From NCBI RefSeq assembly GCF_011290685.1, contig NZ_JAANYN010000008.1, positions 174,107-238,106 on the forward strand: a stretch of DNA of 64,000 bases, in the 5' to 3' direction. The notes below the pieces were generated by a model. The model had not been told where the DNA came from and searched no databases. It saw nothing but the letters and a program-made list of their open reading frames with translations. The position numbers and the translations under genes were made by a program. Source of the stretch: Cyclobacterium plantarum. GTDB lineage: Bacteria > Bacteroidota > Bacteroidia > Cytophagales > Cyclobacteriaceae. Shown in pieces: positions 17,262 to 26,531 of the stretch. Position 1 is the first letter of the stretch; every line of letters starts with the position of its first letter.

Positions 17262-18098
17262 ATGAAAAACTTTACTATTCTTTGTCCTACAGATTTTTCA
17301 GAGTGCTCCCTAAATGCCATTGAATATGCCGCCAAAATTGGTGAGAAATTGGGTGCAATATTGATATTGTACCATGTCCCTGATAGGGAGGACTACCAAA
17401 AACTTTTCCCAGGAAACATGCTGGATGATAGCCTTCAGTCAGCAAGGAGAAAATTAGACCGGCTGGTGGCAACCGTTTTGGACGAAAGTCTCGGTAATGG
17501 GTTATCCGCTTGTAAAGGCATACTGCGTGAAGGAAAGACCATTTCCTCCATTTTGAATTATGCTGAAAATGAACAAGTGGATCTCATCATTATGGGGACC
17601 GAGGGTATCAATGAAGTCAAAAAGAACTATATAGGCACCAAGTCCAGTAAGGTTGTGTTGAAGGCTGCCTGTGATGTATTTATTGTCCCTAAAAAAGTTT
17701 TCTTTAAATCACCTAGGAAACTAGTCTATGCAACGGATTACCTGGAGGAAGACAAACTAGCCATTCAAAAAGTAGTTGAATTGGCCAAGTTTTACGCTGC
17801 TGAAGTGGATGTGGTCCATGTCAGTAATCGGGTTAAATCCATAGATAAAGCCCAGCACCTGCTTATGGTAGAAGAGTTGAATCCTTTTATCCAATATGAA
17901 AAGGTCAATTTCGTTTTGAAAAGCTACCGTGATGAACCTGGTCTTGGTCTGGAGAATTATCTGATTACCGCTAAAGGGGATATATTATTTACGCTCAGCA
18001 TGAAGAAATCCTGGTTTGAACAACTATTTACCAAAAATCTCTCCAAAAAAATGTCTTATTTTATCAACAAACCCCTATTTGTAATCAAGAACCTTTGA
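17262..18098 (+). CDS. universal stress protein, tandem UspA domains
   Basis: 278 residues: a complete first UspA domain (1-145) with the nucleotide-binding motif GTEGINEVKKNYIGTKSS, and a more divergent second one (about 150-278) that lacks a clear G-x2-G-x9-G(S/T). Tandem Usp proteins bind ATP or sense stress in the cytoplasm. It ends 14 bp inside the convergent TPR gene. Confidence 0.85.
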   Translation: MKNFTILCPTDFSECSLNAIEYAAKIGEKLGAILILYHVPDREDYQKLFPGNMLDDSLQSARRKLDRLVATVLDESLGNGLSACKGILREGKTISSILNYAENEQVDLIIMGTEGINEVKKNYIGTKSSKVVLKAACDVFIVPKKVFFKSPRKLVYATDYLEEDKLAIQKVVELAKFYAAEVDVVHVSNRVKSIDKAQHLLMVEELNPFIQYEKVNFVLKSYRDEPGLGLENYLITAKGDILFTLSMKKSWFEQLFTKNLSKKMSYFINKPLFVIKNL

Positions 18099-18810
18099 AT
18101 TTTGAGCTTAAAAACTGCTTGAATTCTTCTCGTGTTGTTTTTTTGGTAAATAGATCAGTTAAAATCGAAAAATAATGGCCCATACTCATGGGCTTTGTTT
18201 CATCTTCTTCGATAAAATGTGGTTCCTGCATTGATGCTTTTTCCGGCGAAAGAGAATTCTCCGTATTTTGGCTATTTTCATAGCCGGACAATCTATCCGC
18301 TTCGGAAAAGCTTTTCCTGGATTTTTGCTGATAACCCAGTTTTTCTTCCACCAAACCCTTATTGTTGTAGGCAATGGCATCTTCAGGGTCTAGCTCAATG
18401 GCCTTCTCATAATCCGCTATGGCTCCTGTCAAATCTCCGATTCTGTCTTTAAAGTAGGCCCTGCTGGAATAGCGGTAGGGATTGGCAGGATCTAAATTCA
18501 AGGCCTGGTCAAAGGCCTCGATGGCCTCGTGGTTTCTTTTCAACAAATGAAGGACGACTGCACGATCGCTGATAAAAGTAGTATTAAATGGATCCAGAGC
18601 TATCAGTTTATCAAAATCGCTGATCGCCATATCCAAGGCTCCTAAGCGGGATTGAACCCTACCCCGATAGTGCAGAAATGTGGGATTCTGGTCATCTGTT
18701 TTTACCAATTTATCAAATATAATAAGGGCCTCATTGAATTTCCCTTCTTTGTAATACGCTATTCCTTTTTCTATGCTTTCCACTGTTTTCAATGTTGATC
18801 CATTATACAT
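18085..18810 (-). CDS. cytoplasmic tetratricopeptide-repeat protein
   Basis: About 241 residues from the ATG on the complement of 18808-18810; a GTG 30 bp upstream is the alternative. Five TPR units are seen, for instance GIAYYKEGKFNEALIIFDKL, AISDFDKLIALDP, AIEAFDQALNLDP and AIADYEKAIELDP. The C-terminus is acidic and unstructured, with a short basic helix at the end (KKTTREEFKQFL). No signal peptide. It probably acts as a scaffold; the partner is unknown. Confidence 0.75.
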   Translation of the reverse strand: MYNGSTLKTVESIEKGIAYYKEGKFNEALIIFDKLVKTDDQNPTFLHYRGRVQSRLGALDMAISDFDKLIALDPFNTTFISDRAVVLHLLKRNHEAIEAFDQALNLDPANPYRYSSRAYFKDRIGDLTGAIADYEKAIELDPEDAIAYNNKGLVEEKLGYQQKSRKSFSEADRLSGYENSQNTENSLSPEKASMQEPHFIEEDETKPMSMGHYFSILTDLFTKKTTREEFKQFLSSKFKGS

Positions 18811-18903
18811 ACAAAAATAATACAGGGATTGTTTCTTCACACCCTGGATAATCCTTTATTCTTTCTATATTTACGCTCTTGTAGAGATATTTTTAATTCA
18901 GGT

Positions 18904-19926
18904 ATGCCCAGTAATCCGGAAAGTATTCTTAAAGACCTGGAAGGAAATAAATTTGCTCCGATATATTTTCTTCAGGGAGAGGAGCCCTATTTCATAGATA
19001 AAATTACTGATTTTATTGAAAATCATGCGCTACCTCCTCAAGATCGGGGATTTAACCAAACCATAGTATACGGTAAAGATTCCAGCATGGAATCAATCCT
19101 TACCCATGCCAAAAGATTTCCCATGATGGCAGAACGGCAGCTGGTCATCGTTAAGGAAGCGCAATACCTTCAGGACCTGACAAGGGAAAAGGGTGTACAG
19201 CAGTTATTGTCCTATCTCCAAAATCCCCTGCCCAGTACCATTTTGGTGTTTGCCTATAAATACAAAATATTGGATGGCAGAAAGGCCCTGGCCAAAGAAC
19301 TGGGTAAAAAAGCGGTATTGGTAAAATCGGATAAAATCCAGGAGTACAAGCTGGGTCCTTATATTGAAAAGTATATCAAGGCAAAGGGATTTACCATTGA
19401 GCCCAGGGCATGCCAGGTTATTGCAGAATCTATCGGCAATAATATGGAAGTGTTAACCAATGAAATCGATAAAATGCTCATTAATTTTGATGAGCCCGTC
19501 CAAATCGATTCGGCACACATTCAAAAATATATTGGTATCAGCAAGGATTACAATAATTTTGAACTTACAAAATCACTTAGCTATAAGGATGTTAATAAAG
19601 CCAATACCATCATCCGCTATTTTTCCCAAAATCCAAGATCCCATCCGATCATTCCTATTTTGTACTTGCTCTACACGCACTTTACCCGTTTGCTGTTGCT
19701 CAAAACAAACCAGTCCAGGAGCGATAACGAATTGGCAGGACTGCTCAAAGTGAATCCCTATTTTGTAAAAGAATACATCACTGCGGGAAAAAATTATCCT
19801 TTAGGCAAGATTATTGATATCATCGGATACCTGAGAGAAGCAGATTTACGTTCCAAGGGAGTAACTGGAAACAATCTGGAAGAAAGTCAGATACTTAAAG
19901 AACTCATTTTTAAAATTCTTCATTGA
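18904..19926 (+). CDS. holA: DNA polymerase III subunit delta
   Basis: 340 residues from the ATG at 18904, which gives the expected family start (PESILKDLEGNKFAPIYFLQGEEPYFIDK). The residues PIYFLQGEEPYFID are the degenerate clamp-loader Walker-like region. Central and C-terminal helices (YKDVNKANTIIRYF, SHPIIPILYLLYTHFTRLL) match HolA. It opens the beta clamp in the clamp loader. The next gene overlaps or abuts the stop. Confidence 0.88.
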   Translation: MPSNPESILKDLEGNKFAPIYFLQGEEPYFIDKITDFIENHALPPQDRGFNQTIVYGKDSSMESILTHAKRFPMMAERQLVIVKEAQYLQDLTREKGVQQLLSYLQNPLPSTILVFAYKYKILDGRKALAKELGKKAVLVKSDKIQEYKLGPYIEKYIKAKGFTIEPRACQVIAESIGNNMEVLTNEIDKMLINFDEPVQIDSAHIQKYIGISKDYNNFELTKSLSYKDVNKANTIIRYFSQNPRSHPIIPILYLLYTHFTRLLLLKTNQSRSDNELAGLLKVNPYFVKEYITAGKNYPLGKIIDIIGYLREADLRSKGVTGNNLEESQILKELIFKILH

Positions 19927-19931
19927 TCAGA

Positions 19932-22900
19932 ATGAATAGAATGAACAGATTTATTTTGCTTTCGGTGCCCTTCATTTTGGTACTTCAAACGTCCATGGCC
20001 CAAAGCACACAGCACCAAAGGGATGTCACATCCAACTTTCAGGATGCACTGGAATTATTCCATAAAGACCAATTCGCCTCTTCCAAAGAAGCTTTTGAAA
20101 AATTGGATATTGACGCTGCCGGTGACGGAAGGTCTGTTGATGTGGCTTATTATATCGGTCTCAATTCACTCAGGGGAGATTTTCCCGAAGGTCCTACCGC
20201 GTTGGAAGCATTTATTTTAGATTATCCCGGACATCCTTTGAGTCATGATGCTGCCTGGGAACTGGGTAATTATTTTTTGGCCAAAAAAGACTATCGGAAA
20301 GCCATCTCAAATTTTAATTTGTTGCAAAACGTCCCTCTCATGGAGGACAGGCATCCCGAATATCTTTTTAAAACCGGATACAGCTATTTTCAACTTAAAA
20401 ATTATTCACAATCTAAATATTATTTTGAGCGGGCTAAAAGGTACAGGGGGCCTTTTCTGGCCAGTGCGTATTATTATTCCGGCTTTAGCTCTTTTAAGGA
20501 AAATGAATTTGACCTGGCCGTGGCAGACCTTAAAGAAGCCGGAAAATCCAGCGAATATAGTTTAAAGGTGCCCTATATTTTATCTGCCATTTATTACCAG
20601 CAGGATAAACTCGACAGCCTGATCCGTTATGCCGCCCCGCTGGTGGACAAATCCGGATTGGAAAATAAAGCCCAGATTCACTTGTTGCTGGCAGAAGCTT
20701 ATTACAGTGACAGGAATTTTTCCCAGGCAGCATTTCATTACCAGTCATTTCTGGGTGAGAAAAGGGGGCAGTTGTCCAGAGATCAGAAATACAAGGCAGG
20801 TGTGGCCAATTATGAAACAGCTCAATATGAGGCTTCCAGCAATTTTTTCAAGGATGTGGCCCTGGTAAATGATGACCTGGGCCAGGTATCAAGTTATTTT
20901 TTAGGTCATGCCTACATTCAACAGAAAAATTTACCCTTTGCGGCCAATAGCTTTAGTTCCGCTTATAAAATGGATTTCAAGCCTGGTATTAAGGAGGAGG
21001 CATTGTTTAACTATGCCAAAGTTAATTTGGAAATGGGCAAATTTCAGGAAGCCGTTTCCGGATTGGACAATTACCTGGAACAGTATCCCCGCGGGGAAAA
21101 GGTAAATGAGGCGGAAAGTTTATTAAGTGACGCTTTGATCAATACCAGTAACTACCTTCGGGCCATTTCCCATATACAAGGCATGCAGCAAAAATCAGAT
21201 CGGATCAAATCCGCCTATCAAAAGGTGGCATTTTATCAGGCGATGACCTATTTGCGGGATAACAATTATAACGGAACACTGGATCTCCTGAATAAATCCA
21301 TGCGTTACCCTATGGATAAAGGCCTGCTTTACCAGGCCCAATATTGGAAAGGGGAGGTCAACGCCATCCATAATAAACCAGATGCTGCCATACAGGCCTA
21401 TGAACGTTTGTTGGCCATGAGCCCCCCTGGAAACGATCCAAGTTTAATAAAAGCACACTATGGATTGGGTTATGCTTATTTCAATGAAGGGCAATACGAA
21501 GAAGCAGAAACCCAGTTTAAAATTTATACCGATAAACTCAGAAATAGTAATGAAAAACAGCAATATGATGACGCCTTGCTAAGGTTGGGTGACGTCTATT
21601 ATGTGCAAAAGAAATTTGATGCTGCTTCTGCTACCTTCAGAAGAGCCGTAAATGAAAACAACCAGTTTAGCGACTATGCCTATTTCAGGGGAGGAGTGGT
21701 AGCCAATTTTCAGAATGACAATACCGCTGCCATCCGGCAACTCGATCAGGTGATCAACAATTACCCCAATAGCCTTTATTGGGAAGATGCGGTTTTTCAA
21801 AAAGCCCAGATACACATGGAGGACCTCAATTACAGTCAGGGTAGAGCCGTCTTTTCCAGGTTAATTTCCTCCAAACCCAATAGCCCCTTTATTCCCTTCG
21901 CTCTGGAGGGAAGGGCGGTTGCCAATTATTCACTTAAAGAATATGATAAAGCCATTGAAGATTATAAACAGATATTGAATCGCTTTCCCAATGCAAGTAA
22001 TGGGGAAACAGCATTGGTGGGTTTACAGGAAAGCCTTTCCTTACAGGGGAGGTCTGAGGAGTTCTCCACCTACCTTTCCGAATATCGCTCTACCAACCCC
22101 AGTAGCAGTAACCTTCAGAATGTGGAATTTGAGGCCGCAAAAAGCCTGGTTTTCAATCAGTCCTATGCACAAGCCATCAAAGCCCTGGAAGGATTCATGA
22201 GAAATTATCCCCAGGCTTCCCAGGTCCCTGAAGCCAAATTTTATTTGGGCGATGCCAATTTGAAAATGCAGCATGAGGACAAGGCATTGGCATTGTTTTA
22301 TGAATTGGAAAATACCACAGATGTAAATTTGAAAAACAGGGTGTTTCAAAAAATTGCTGCCATTGAATTTGAAAGGGGCAATTTTTCCAAATCCATTCCC
22401 TATTTCCAGTTTACTGCGGATAATGCAAGAAGTATAGCAGAAGAATATGAAGCTTATTTTGGTCTGATGATTTCTCATTATGAAACAGAAAAATACCAAA
22501 GAGCGATTGAAAATGCCGATAAGATCCTTGAATTGGGCAATATCACTCCCGATGCGGAGCCCAATGCCTGGCTGATCAAAGGGAAATCCCTTCAGGAGAT
22601 CAATGACAGCTCAGGAGCAGCAGAAGCCTTTCAGGTATTGGTGGATAATTATAAAACCATTCAAGGAGCAGAAGGCCTGTATGAGCTGGCCCGCATGAAA
22701 ACCGAGGCAGGTCAATATACTGCTTCCAATGAATTGATTTTTGAGCGTTCACAGCCTTTCAGCCAGTATGATTACTGGTACGGGAAGCAATTTGTACAAC
22801 TGGCTAAAAATTACCTGGCAATGGATGAAAAATTCCAGGCCAAAGCAACTTTGGAGTCCATCATCGAAAATTCTACTGACGCCGAGGTGAAAGGGGAGGC

Positions 22901-22940
22901 AGAAAAGTTATTAGCAACAATCAACGAAAGCGGAGAATGA
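19932..22940 (+). CDS. large periplasmic tetratricopeptide-repeat protein
   Basis: About 1002 residues starting at the ATG at 19932, with a second ATG at 19941 and a TTG at 19923 as alternatives. A signal peptide is seen (FILLSVPFILVLQTSMAQ). The whole mature protein is TPR repeats, many of the outer-membrane lipoprotein/Tol-Pal YbgF kind (FQKAQIHMEDLNYSQGRAVF, AIEDYKQILNRFPNA). It overlaps the following barrel gene by 4 bp, so the two products probably work together in the cell envelope. Short interval to holA implies cotranscription. Confidence 0.85.
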   Translation: MNRMNRFILLSVPFILVLQTSMAQSTQHQRDVTSNFQDALELFHKDQFASSKEAFEKLDIDAAGDGRSVDVAYYIGLNSLRGDFPEGPTALEAFILDYPGHPLSHDAAWELGNYFLAKKDYRKAISNFNLLQNVPLMEDRHPEYLFKTGYSYFQLKNYSQSKYYFERAKRYRGPFLASAYYYSGFSSFKENEFDLAVADLKEAGKSSEYSLKVPYILSAIYYQQDKLDSLIRYAAPLVDKSGLENKAQIHLLLAEAYYSDRNFSQAAFHYQSFLGEKRGQLSRDQKYKAGVANYETAQYEASSNFFKDVALVNDDLGQVSSYFLGHAYIQQKNLPFAANSFSSAYKMDFKPGIKEEALFNYAKVNLEMGKFQEAVSGLDNYLEQYPRGEKVNEAESLLSDALINTSNYLRAISHIQGMQQKSDRIKSAYQKVAFYQAMTYLRDNNYNGTLDLLNKSMRYPMDKGLLYQAQYWKGEVNAIHNKPDAAIQAYERLLAMSPPGNDPSLIKAHYGLGYAYFNEGQYEEAETQFKIYTDKLRNSNEKQQYDDALLRLGDVYYVQKKFDAASATFRRAVNENNQFSDYAYFRGGVVANFQNDNTAAIRQLDQVINNYPNSLYWEDAVFQKAQIHMEDLNYSQGRAVFSRLISSKPNSPFIPFALEGRAVANYSLKEYDKAIEDYKQILNRFPNASNGETALVGLQESLSLQGRSEEFSTYLSEYRSTNPSSSNLQNVEFEAAKSLVFNQSYAQAIKALEGFMRNYPQASQVPEAKFYLGDANLKMQHEDKALALFYELENTTDVNLKNRVFQKIAAIEFERGNFSKSIPYFQFTADNARSIAEEYEAYFGLMISHYETEKYQRAIENADKILELGNITPDAEPNAWLIKGKSLQEINDSSGAAEAFQVLVDNYKTIQGAEGLYELARMKTEAGQYTASNELIFERSQPFSQYDYWYGKQFVQLAKNYLAMDEKFQAKATLESIIENSTDAEVKGEAEKLLATINESGE

Positions 22941-24616
22941 ATCAGATAAAATCGTTTTTTGTAGGATGCACCTTGTTGGGGATGTTTGTTTCAAGCCTGG
23001 CAAAGGGGCAGGACCAGCAGGAGCCAGACAGGGGAGAAATCAGAGATACCGAATTCATTATCCGGAAAGACAGGGTATTGAGCCTACCCAGGAAATCGAG
23101 GGTTTTTGAAAAAAGCCCGGTTCTTCCTCCGGTAGCGGCGACCACAAATTACAATTACCAGGTGAAGGATTTCTTTGTTCCCTTGGAACCTGTTGTTTTG
23201 GAAACCCAGGCCTTTCAAAAACCACTTCCATTGCCTGAGTATGACCAAACACTGGGTCGCGCCAAACTTGGATTTGGAAATTATTCCTCCCCATTACTGC
23301 AGCTTGATATACATAATTTACCAGATCCTGAAAAGTCCTATGGTCTGCATTTGAAGCATCAGGGTTTTTATACAGGACCCGTGGATGGGGAAAATTCTGC
23401 AGAAGATCATACAGAAGTAGGGTTGAGCGGCAGTTTGTACAAGGATTTTGTTGAAATTTATGGCAACCTGGATTTCCAGAGAGACATGTATCATTTTTAT
23501 GGCTACACCGCTGATCCCGAAATAACCATACCTTCAGATAGTATAAAACAAGTTTTTAATACGCTCAAAACTAGGGTAGGGATCAAAAGAATTGATCGTT
23601 CTGAGCCATTTGATTATGGTGCCAGTCTTTCGTTGAGGTTATTCAATGACCGGTATGATGCCAGGGAAACCGAAACACTGGTCAAAGTACGGGCTCTTTT
23701 CAGGGCCAATGAAAACCTCAAAGGCGGAATAACGTCTCTACTGGCGTTTACCTCTCCAACGGACGTTAATTATGAAGCGATCAACAGAAACTATTTCAAA
23801 TTGCATCCCTATGCCACGTATATCAAAGATGGCATCCATGTAAAAATCGGTGCCAATGTAATCCATGAAAATGATATTGTCCCGAATAAACTGAAAGAAT
23901 TTTACGTTTTTCCCTCGGTTTCTCTTTCGTATCATTTGGTGCCTGCCTTTGGGATTTATGCCGGATATGAAGGCGATGTAAAACGAAACACCTATTTTGA
24001 TTTTGTACGGGAAAATCCATTTTTGGGACCTTCCGAACAACTCAGAAATACAGTGCAAAATTTTCAGGTTGATGCGGGGATTTCAGGGAAAGCCAATGAT
24101 GAAGCCAATTACAAGGCAGGGTTTAGGTATGGGGATTTCACCAATATGCATTTTTACGGTAACAATGTCGCAGATAGTACCAGGTTTCAGCTTATTTATG
24201 ACAACAATACAAGGGTTTTGGAATACCATGCCGCATTGGATTATAAATTTGATCTATATTACCAGTTGCAGGCGACAGCCCATTATTACCAATACACCCT
24301 TGATGAAATATCCACTGCATGGCATAGGCCAGAATGGAAACTTCAGCTAAACAATACCTTTACACCGAATGAGCAATGGACGCTTCATGCCAACCTGAAT
24401 GCGATGGGGGGAATTCAGGCCATTAACCTGGCTACTGACAGACAGCGAAAATTGGATCCGATTTTGGATTTACACTTGAGTGTGGATTATGCATTTACAA
24501 ACAAATTTTCAGCCTTTATTCAAGGTAGCAACCTATTGAACCAATCCTACGAACGATTCAATTACTATCCGGTGAGGGCCATACAAGTTCTGGGTGGAAT
24601 CGGATTTAAATTCTGA
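22937..24616 (+). CDS. outer-membrane beta-barrel, TonB-dependent-receptor-like without plug
   Basis: 559 residues, signal peptide at 1-25 (LLGMFVSSLAKGQ). The mature part is a series of amphipathic strands ending in aromatic residues; the C-terminus (LLNQSYERFNYYPVRAIQVL, final F) resembles the last strands of TonB-dependent receptors, but the N-terminal plug domain and CarboxypepD-like repeat are missing. Overlap ATGA with the TPR gene indicates coupling. Function unassigned; possibly an envelope assembly or transport partner of the TPR protein. Confidence 0.75.
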   Translation: MNQIKSFFVGCTLLGMFVSSLAKGQDQQEPDRGEIRDTEFIIRKDRVLSLPRKSRVFEKSPVLPPVAATTNYNYQVKDFFVPLEPVVLETQAFQKPLPLPEYDQTLGRAKLGFGNYSSPLLQLDIHNLPDPEKSYGLHLKHQGFYTGPVDGENSAEDHTEVGLSGSLYKDFVEIYGNLDFQRDMYHFYGYTADPEITIPSDSIKQVFNTLKTRVGIKRIDRSEPFDYGASLSLRLFNDRYDARETETLVKVRALFRANENLKGGITSLLAFTSPTDVNYEAINRNYFKLHPYATYIKDGIHVKIGANVIHENDIVPNKLKEFYVFPSVSLSYHLVPAFGIYAGYEGDVKRNTYFDFVRENPFLGPSEQLRNTVQNFQVDAGISGKANDEANYKAGFRYGDFTNMHFYGNNVADSTRFQLIYDNNTRVLEYHAALDYKFDLYYQLQATAHYYQYTLDEISTAWHRPEWKLQLNNTFTPNEQWTLHANLNAMGGIQAINLATDRQRKLDPILDLHLSVDYAFTNKFSAFIQGSNLLNQSYERFNYYPVRAIQVLGGIGFKF

Positions 24617-24750
24617 TAAATTCGATATTATAGAACCTACAGCAAATTTGCAGTTTTTATTGAAGGTAAATATTCTTTAATAATTTGATGCAATATTGGC
24701 GATTTGAAGGTTTTACTTTAGCTTAGCGGATTAAATCAACCATTTTTGAG

Positions 24751-25431
24751 ATGTCTGAAAATAAATCCAAGGATCATAACAGCCAATCCGATAATGATGA
24801 GGACTTTGGGCTTCCGCCAGTAAATGTAAGCCCATTAAAAAGAGATGCACCAAAGGCTGTTGAACCCGAGCAGACCGCACCCTTAACCCAGGAAGCAAGT
24901 ACACCCGGGTCTGGTACAACATCCAGCCCTGAAAAGAAAGAAAAAAAAGACCGTACAAATTGGGTGATTTTGTTCATTTTGCTTTTCATTTTTATCATTG
25001 GATACGGTGTATACCATTTTGGTCTTTTGGATGAATTCAACAGGAATACCCCAGATATTGCTTCAGAAGAAACTACAGCTCCGGCCATGGAAAGGCCCGA
25101 TCCTGAACCAAGCCCTGAACCGGATGAACCCATTGCCGAAACAGAGGAACAGGAAGAACCACAAACACCACAGCTTACAGAAATTGAAGGTAGAGAAGGG
25201 GAACCCAGGTATTTTTTGGTAGTGGGAAGCTTCATTGATGATGATCTTGCCAGAGATTATTCCAACCGACTCAATAATTCCGGATTAAATACGTTTTTGG
25301 TTCATCCCTACGGCAATATTCATTTTTACCGGCTGGCTGTTGGGCAATATGAAAATTTAGATCTGGCATTGGAGGCCATGGAATCCTCTCAAAATGATTA
25401 TGAAGAAAACTTATGGGTTTTGAAATACTAA
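24751..25431 (+). CDS. SPOR-domain membrane protein
   Basis: 226 residues. A charged cytoplasmic N-terminus of about 68 residues is followed by one membrane helix (VILFILLFIFIIGYGVYHF, about 71-89), a proline/glutamate-rich linker (90-145) and a C-terminal SPOR domain (PRYFLVVGSFIDDDLARDYS to the end). SPOR domains bind peptidoglycan stripped of stem peptides, often at the septum. The ExbB gene follows after 1 bp, tying this protein to the energy-transducing complex. Confidence 0.87.
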   Translation: MSENKSKDHNSQSDNDEDFGLPPVNVSPLKRDAPKAVEPEQTAPLTQEASTPGSGTTSSPEKKEKKDRTNWVILFILLFIFIIGYGVYHFGLLDEFNRNTPDIASEETTAPAMERPDPEPSPEPDEPIAETEEQEEPQTPQLTEIEGREGEPRYFLVVGSFIDDDLARDYSNRLNNSGLNTFLVHPYGNIHFYRLAVGQYENLDLALEAMESSQNDYEENLWVLKY

Positions 25432-25432
25432 T

Positions 25433-26134
25433 ATGATCTTATTACAAACTTTGTCAACAGCTGACGGACAGCAAGCAGTGGATTCCCTTGCCTTAATGGA
25501 AGGGAATGGATCAACGGATATTGGGTTATTGGAATTATTGATAAAAGGAGGGTACATGATGATACCCCTTTATCTTTTATTCATTTTAGCCATCTTTATT
25601 TTTGTTGAGCGCGTACTTACACTTAAAAAGGCCTCTAAAACACCTAAAGGGATGATCGATCAGGTCAAAATGATGGTGCAAAGTGGCAATATTGAACAGG
25701 CAAAAATGATTTGCCAGGGGGAAGAAACTCCGGTAGCCCATATGATCGCTAAAGGATTGGAAAGAATCGGGAGTCCTTTGAAAAACATTGAAGTAGCCAT
25801 AGAGAATGTAGGAAAAATAGAAATATACAAATTGGAGAAAAACCTGGGTCTTCTCGCGACAGTTTCAGGCGCAGCACCTATGATAGGCTTCCTGGGCACA
25901 GTGGCTGGGATGATCAGGGCCTTTATCGGAGTAGCACAGGAAGAAGGGATGGTTTCTCCCAAACTTTTGTCTACGGGGATCTATGAAGCCATGATTACCA
26001 CGGCAACCGGCCTGGTAGTTGGTATAGTTGCTTATTTGGGTTACAATTATTTGGTTACCCAGGTATCCAAATTGATCCACAACATGGAATATACCACCAT
26101 AGAATTTATCGATTTACTTCAGGATAAGAAATAA
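25433..26134 (+). CDS. exbB: MotA/TolQ/ExbB proton channel protein
   Basis: 233 residues with three membrane segments (about 38-58, 135-160, 175-200) and the conserved motif GAAPMIGFLGTVAGMI in the second. It forms the pentameric proton channel with ExbD and powers TonB or Tol. It sits in the order SPOR - exbB - exbD - tonB-like with 1 bp gaps, a single operon. Confidence 0.9.
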   Translation: MILLQTLSTADGQQAVDSLALMEGNGSTDIGLLELLIKGGYMMIPLYLLFILAIFIFVERVLTLKKASKTPKGMIDQVKMMVQSGNIEQAKMICQGEETPVAHMIAKGLERIGSPLKNIEVAIENVGKIEIYKLEKNLGLLATVSGAAPMIGFLGTVAGMIRAFIGVAQEEGMVSPKLLSTGIYEAMITTATGLVVGIVAYLGYNYLVTQVSKLIHNMEYTTIEFIDLLQDKK

Positions 26135-26135
26135 A

Positions 26136-26528
26136 ATGGCTTTACAATCTAAAAATAAAATAGAAGCAGCCTTCAGCATGTCCTCCATGACGGATATCAT
26201 TTTCCTTTTGCTTATATTTTTTATGCTTACCTCTTCCTTTATCACTCCTTCCGGGTTGCCGGTAAACCTTCCCTCTAGCGAAAGTTCGGATATAGTGATG
26301 CAGGAAATCACCGTCAGTATTACAAAAGATCTGAGGTATGCGGTCAATGACCGGCAAGTGAATAGAAATGAAATTAAAAGTGAACTTACTGCGTTACTAA
26401 ATAAAAATAAAGGATATGTGGTTTTACATATCGATAAGGAAGTGCCAGTGGAATACCTGGTAGAAATAGGAGGTATTGCCGCCGCATTGGAAGCCAATGT
26501 AACCATAGCAACGCAACCATTTAAATAA
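26136..26528 (+). CDS. exbD: ExbD/TolR biopolymer transport protein
   Basis: 130 residues: short cytoplasmic N-terminus, one membrane helix (TDIIFLLLIFFMLTSSF, about 14-30) with the proton-relay aspartate at its start, and a periplasmic ExbD domain. Partner of the ExbB gene immediately upstream. Confidence 0.9.
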   Translation: MALQSKNKIEAAFSMSSMTDIIFLLLIFFMLTSSFITPSGLPVNLPSSESSDIVMQEITVSITKDLRYAVNDRQVNRNEIKSELTALLNKNKGYVVLHIDKEVPVEYLVEIGGIAAALEANVTIATQPFK

Positions 26529-26531
26529 ATC

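Noticed and set aside
22041-22499. 152-codon minus-strand frame inside the TPR gene
   Set aside because: Shadow of the TPR gene, without its own signals.
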